Source: Phytophthora colocasiae
Taxonomy: Eukaryota > Oomycota > Peronosporomycetes > Peronosporales > Peronosporaceae
Assembly: GCA_018806915.1 (NCBI GenBank)
Contig: JAGKQI010000043.1
Location: 1,463,501-1,527,500, forward strand
Direction of reading: 5' to 3'
Length of the DNA: 64,000 nucleotides
The position numbers were made by a program, and so were the translations under genes. A model generated the notes under the pieces. It searched no databases. It saw nothing but the letters and a program-made list of their open reading frames with translations, and had not been told where the DNA came from. This document shows, piece by piece, positions 60,480 to 64,000 of the stretch; the first letter of the stretch is position 1, and each line of letters begins with the position of its first letter.

Positions 60480-61596
60480 GATTGAGCCGGAGCCCGGACG
60501 CTTTCGCGTACGTCTCGACGTGGCTAACGAACTCTGGCGCCGCGCTGAGATCTTCTAGAAGGCCTGTACAGTCATCCTCGAACGCTAAGAGGTGATGGGG
60601 TTCTTCGTCGCCCACGACAATGCTGCTCGGGCACTTTTCCTTGATCTTACGGGCCGTACCCGAGAGAGTTCCGCCAGTACCGGCGTCCATGACGATTCCC
60701 CGGAACTTGAAGGCCCATATGTCCTGTTGTGGCGCGTATATAACAGAGCATAGGCTCGACGAAAAGAACGAAGAGAGCTGACGACAACGGATCACCCTGG
60801 CGAACACCACAGCCGAGCTCGAAGAACTTGCTTGCGGTCCCGTTGACGAGGATGCTAACCAGTGTGCCTTGAAAAAGTGTCATCACGGAGCGACACAAGT
60901 TCTCCCCAAACACAATGTGCTTCAAGACTAGCATCAGGGCCGGCCAAAGAACACTGTCGAAGGCTTTGGCGTAGTCCAGAAGCACTGCACCAGCGGAGTC
61001 CCAAATAAGACGTTTTGTCAAGGTTTGGAGATCTTGGAAGCGGAGAAGGGCATTCCGAATGGCCCCTTAACAAACCCGGTTTGATCGGTGTGGAGAATTG
61101 TTGGTAGGACATCTCGGAGTCTCCACGCCAGCACTTTGGGACCGAATTTGGCGTCATGGTTGAACAGCGTGATAGGCCTGTAATTGCTAGGGTCGCTGCG
61201 ATTACCTCCCTTAAACAGCAACGAGATGTACGCCTTGCGCTGGGACTTTGGCATCCGTCCTTGTTCGTTGTTTGCATATACCATCTCGTAGACCTGAGCC
61301 CAAGCCCAGGTGTTGAGTTGGTAGTACTCCGCCGGCAGACCATCGAACCCCGCCGATCTGCCTTTGGGGGAGCTGCGGACTGCCCAGTAGAGCTCTCGAG
61401 CCGTAATCGGTGCCTCGAGTACTTGACGCTGCACCGGCGTCAGTCGGGCTGTTGTATGGCGAAGAATGTCCTGGAGACCAACAGGATCATAGCGCCGAGG
61501 TCGCAGAAAGTCCTGTAAGTCCCAGGAAGGAGAGTGGTAAAGAGAACCCCAGTAGTGACGGTGCTCCGCCGCCATTTCCTCAGGGTCTGAAGTCAT
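60480..61596 (-). pseudogene. LINE reverse transcriptase, broken
   Basis: Frame 61596-61018 reads APITARELYWAVRSSPKGRS, GFDGLPAEYYQL, ISLLFKGGNRSDPSNYRPI; then, shifted, 61021-60694 reads AVLLDYAKAFDSVLWPALM and GCGVRQGDPLSSALFVLFVE. After an inserted ~84-bp foreign segment it resumes as LLAFEDDCTGLLEDLS (Glu for the usual Ala/Thr before DD) and ETYAKASGLRLN. RT blocks 1-6 are recognisable. Confidence 0.85.
60610..60693 (-). pseudogene. Cystathionine beta-synthase-like exon fragment inside the LINE RT
   Basis: The minus-strand peptide MDAGTGGTLSGTARKIKEKC followed by PSSIVVG matches the conserved GTGGT..G.ARK.KEKCP...(V/I)G segment of cystathionine beta-synthase/cysteine synthase, which binds the cofactor phosphate. 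It sits between RT blocks (after GLQVPG, before LLAFEDD), out of frame with the former and in frame with the latter. Confidence 0.5.
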
Positions 61597-61740
61597 TTAG
61601 CCATGTACCTTCCTGACGCTTGGGATCGCCACTCAGTAAGCTGTTGTCGTGGGGGATCGAAAGAAGTACGCGGAGCCTTGCTCACCTTCTGCAATGTCAC
61701 GATCAAACTTCGATTTCTCTCGTCGACTGGAGAAGAGGTC

Positions 61741-62741
61741 TTAAAGAGCCTTGAGCTCGTGCTTGGTCGTATCAAGCGCGGTACGAGTGTCTGCCGTTGA
61801 ACAGACCGCGTCGAGAGTCTTCGCCATACGTAGAGCTGTTCGCAGCTTTGATAGCGGATCGTCGTCCTTATTCTTCAGAGAGCGCTGCATATCCTGAAGG
61901 AAGGCGCGGTCAGCTGCTTTGTGTTTGTCTACGAGAGCTCCGGGGTTCCTTCGCAGTCTAGCACTAAGGCATTCCAATGTGCCGTCAAGGGTCTCTTTCA
62001 CAAGCGGGACCTGTAGCAACCACCGAGGGCATTTCCACGGTAGTCGTTTGGTGTCGGGCATGGAAGGAGACGAAAGTTGGAATTCCACCGGGTAGTGGTC
62101 TTCGTGGAGCCATTTCGTGTCTGTGATGTAACGGGACGCACGGCAGGACCGGTCGTACATCCTCGTGGATATCAGACAATAGTCAATTCGGTTGCGCTGA
62201 TTGGGGCCTAAGAAGACATCAAGATTGGGGAAGGTCTCCAGCCTGGGGTCCAGAACACCTAGGTCCAACATCCAGGTTTGAAGTTCTTAACCACCGAGGT
62301 CGTGTGGGTACGGAGTCTACTCATCGAGCAGGGATTCAATTGGGCTGTTGAGGTCCCCAACGACTAGGTGGTTTGACGCTTCCGGGAATCGGGTGGGCAG
62401 AGAGTCGAAGAAACGCTTGCGAGCTTGCACTTCTACCGGCGCATAGACCACGTGGACGAAAACACGATTTGTTCCGAGCAAGGTGTCCAGGACGAGGTAT
62501 CGGGCTTGCTGTTCAGCATTGGTAGCGGGTGGGCTGAAGTGAAGGGATGAGCACTGGAGAGAACGAGGGCCATACCGTTTCGGCCGTTGCAGTCGCCGAC
62601 AGAGCGTTGGGACCAGAAGACTTGCTCCTTCAAGTCAGAGGAGTTAATGTAATGGGTTACCACCCGGAGACGGTCCACCGAGGTGAACTTGGTCTCCTGG
62701 ATGGCAATGAGCTCGTAGACAGCGAGGAGCTTGGTGAACAT
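61741..62741 (-). pseudogene. LINE APE-type endonuclease, broken
   Basis: 62741-62433 carries the N-terminal IAIQETKFTSVDRL (catalytic Glu), with a frame break and TAA near 62290. 62271-61741 carries RIDYCLISTRMYDR and EDHYPVEFQL, the C-terminal catalytic Asp/His motifs. This enzyme nicks target DNA to prime reverse transcription; here it is dead. Confidence 0.8.
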
Positions 62742-62823
62742 GCTTCGCGCTTCACTACCGTTTCGACCAGGCGCGTTAAGTCCATTAATGTTAATGGACA
62801 GCCCGCGCAGGGCCCAGAGTGAC

Positions 62824-63609
62824 TCAGAGGTGAGTGGCCTGGGGGAACGCCGGAGGCTCCATCATGTCATCTGCGGCTGCTACTGCAGGTGTTTCGCCAT
62901 CTTGATCGGAGGATGCCATGGAGACGTTGTCTCCATATTCGTCTGGCTGGTCGTCCCGGACTAGCAGCATTGCGTTCATGACCGGGTCGCTCAAGTACTG
63001 GTCGTATTCCAGGCTGAGAGGGGATTCACACAACGCATGAAGGGTTTCGTCCGTCCAAAGTAGGAAGTTCGAGTACTGGAAGCTGGATACAGGGGCGTCG
63101 ACGCAAATAGCTTGGACCTTAATCGGATCGTAGTACATTGCCGGGGCGTGGGTCCTCCAGAAGAGAACCATCGTGGCATAGGCGCGAGCCGTGTCTCGGT
63201 ACTCTGCGTCGCTGATCTGTTCTTCGAGAATCACCTTTGCCGCCGGTGACTCGCTGTCCAGGTAGTCGTGGCGAATACGTTCCAAGATGTTACGCTCCTT
63301 ACCGTGTGTTTCCGACGAGGTCCCGCTGTAGACTCGGAGTAGCACGTGTTTATCAATCACGGAGAAATCGTATGGGGGGCACGCATGCGTGAGGGCTGCG
63401 TACACACTCGGCTGGGCTGTTAGAGCAGCGAGTCGATCATCCGGTTCCAGCAGGGTCGGGAGTTCTTCCGCCGCCTTGATCGCATGACGTCGGTAGTTCG
63501 AGCGCTTGATGGCGTTCGTCTTAAGGCGCAGAATAGATCGTGCGACAACCAGCTGACCCACCGGTTCTGCGAGCATCATCGGGGAACTTGACACTGTCTT
63601 TTTGTCCAC
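62824..63609 (-). pseudogene. LINE ORF1-like protein
   Basis: A 261-residue frame upstream of the endonuclease in LINE orientation, acidic and helical (NILERIRHDYLDSESPAAK; YRDTARAYATMVLFWR), ending GDNVSMASSDQDGETPAVAAADDMMEPP. No zinc knuckle or RNA-binding motif is evident; named by position. A further frame at 63669-63947 may be its broken N-terminal part. It could retain function, but the rest of the element is broken. Confidence 0.5.
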
Positions 63610-64000
63610 ATAGATGGCGCAGTCTGCGTCACCTGCCGTTGGTTCGTCAGAATCGTGGTCGCTGAACGCTAGTTCGAAACGAGTCGGTAGGACAAGCCAA
63701 ACAACAGACGGCCGTCCGACTCTTGCTTAGTCGACACTTCCACGGTGGCATCGGCCGGGGGTGATGCAGCCGTCAGGCAGGACGCGTGGCGGAAGACCTT
63801 CACCCAGTCAAGCACCGGCGCAGATGCTTCGGGTCGTTCCAGGATGAGGTCCTTGTCCGGAGTGGTGGTAAGTACCAGAGATGGGTCGCTTGAGGATGGG
63901 TGATTACGGCCATCTGATTGCGCAACCACCTGTTGGACACTGTCCACTGGCGGAGGGACACGCGCTGCGATACGTGGCGTCGGTGTGTCACGCGTCTGCC

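Larger units (their letters stand above)
60480..64000 (-). mobile_element. Degenerate L1/Tx1-like non-LTR retrotransposon (LINE)
   Basis: Minus-strand LINE running off the right end of the window: ORF1-like region, APE-type endonuclease and RT, with several frame breaks. The 3' end of the RT is lost at about 60480, unlike the usual 5' truncation of LINEs, so a later rearrangement is likely. Confidence 0.85.

Noticed and set aside
1..64000. A CRISPR array or bacterial operon structure
   Set aside because: The only short tandem arrays (21 bp and 36 bp) lack spacers, and all genes have eukaryotic features.

Overview
The window looks like nuclear DNA of an oomycete, most likely Phytophthora or a close relative. 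The evidence is an RXLR-EER secreted effector gene (48938-49423), gene starts preceded by matches to the oomycete Inr core promoter (recalled consensus GCTCATTYYNCAWTTT), few short introns, GH10 xylanases, ABCC transporters, and dense LTR, tyrosine-recombinase, LINE, Copia and pogo-type elements. I cannot assign a species.

Layout. 1-1298: a 21-bp satellite and otherwise nothing recognisable. 1299-6267: a ~2.23-kb inverted duplication carrying zinc alcohol dehydrogenase (ADH) genes; only the central plus-strand copy (3760-4821) reads through intact. 6306-7489: a fourth, diverged and frameshifted ADH. 8279-9070: a pogo/Tc1-mariner-type deletion derivative with 28-bp terminal inverted repeats and TA duplications. 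9090-28488: a very large Gypsy element on the minus strand with 429-bp LTRs and a GTAC duplication, split by a nested 5.7-kb Ngaro/DIRS-type tyrosine-recombinase retrotransposon (15820-21530). 28579-36505: two tandem ABCC transporter genes. 37198-40833: two GH10 xylanase genes. 41789-44767: an insulysin-type M16 protease. 44793-48599: a third, inverted ABCC gene. 48938-49423: the RXLR effector. 49823-55947: a second Gypsy element with 474-bp LTRs and a GGTGG duplication. 55948-64000: a graveyard of PiggyBac-like, Copia and LINE fragments.

How it fits together. Host genes (ADH cluster, ABCC cluster, xylanases, protease, effector) sit as small islands between young transposons, the pattern expected of a fast-evolving, pathogenicity-related compartment. 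Several families show recent local rearrangement: the ADH palindrome, near-identical nucleotide-binding domains across the three ABCC genes, and a xylanase paralogue that has lost its catalytic nucleophile.

Best candidate for something undescribed: the large Gypsy element carries, between pol and its 3' LTR, a head-to-head pair of extra genes. One is a polytopic membrane protein in the sense direction; the other is a 544-residue protein on the antisense strand. The antisense gene has its own oomycete-type Inr 54 bp before its ATG. Gag and pol of the same element are in one frame separated by a single TGA. Several reading frames in the window are broken by single-base indels; without reads I cannot separate true pseudogenes from assembly errors.
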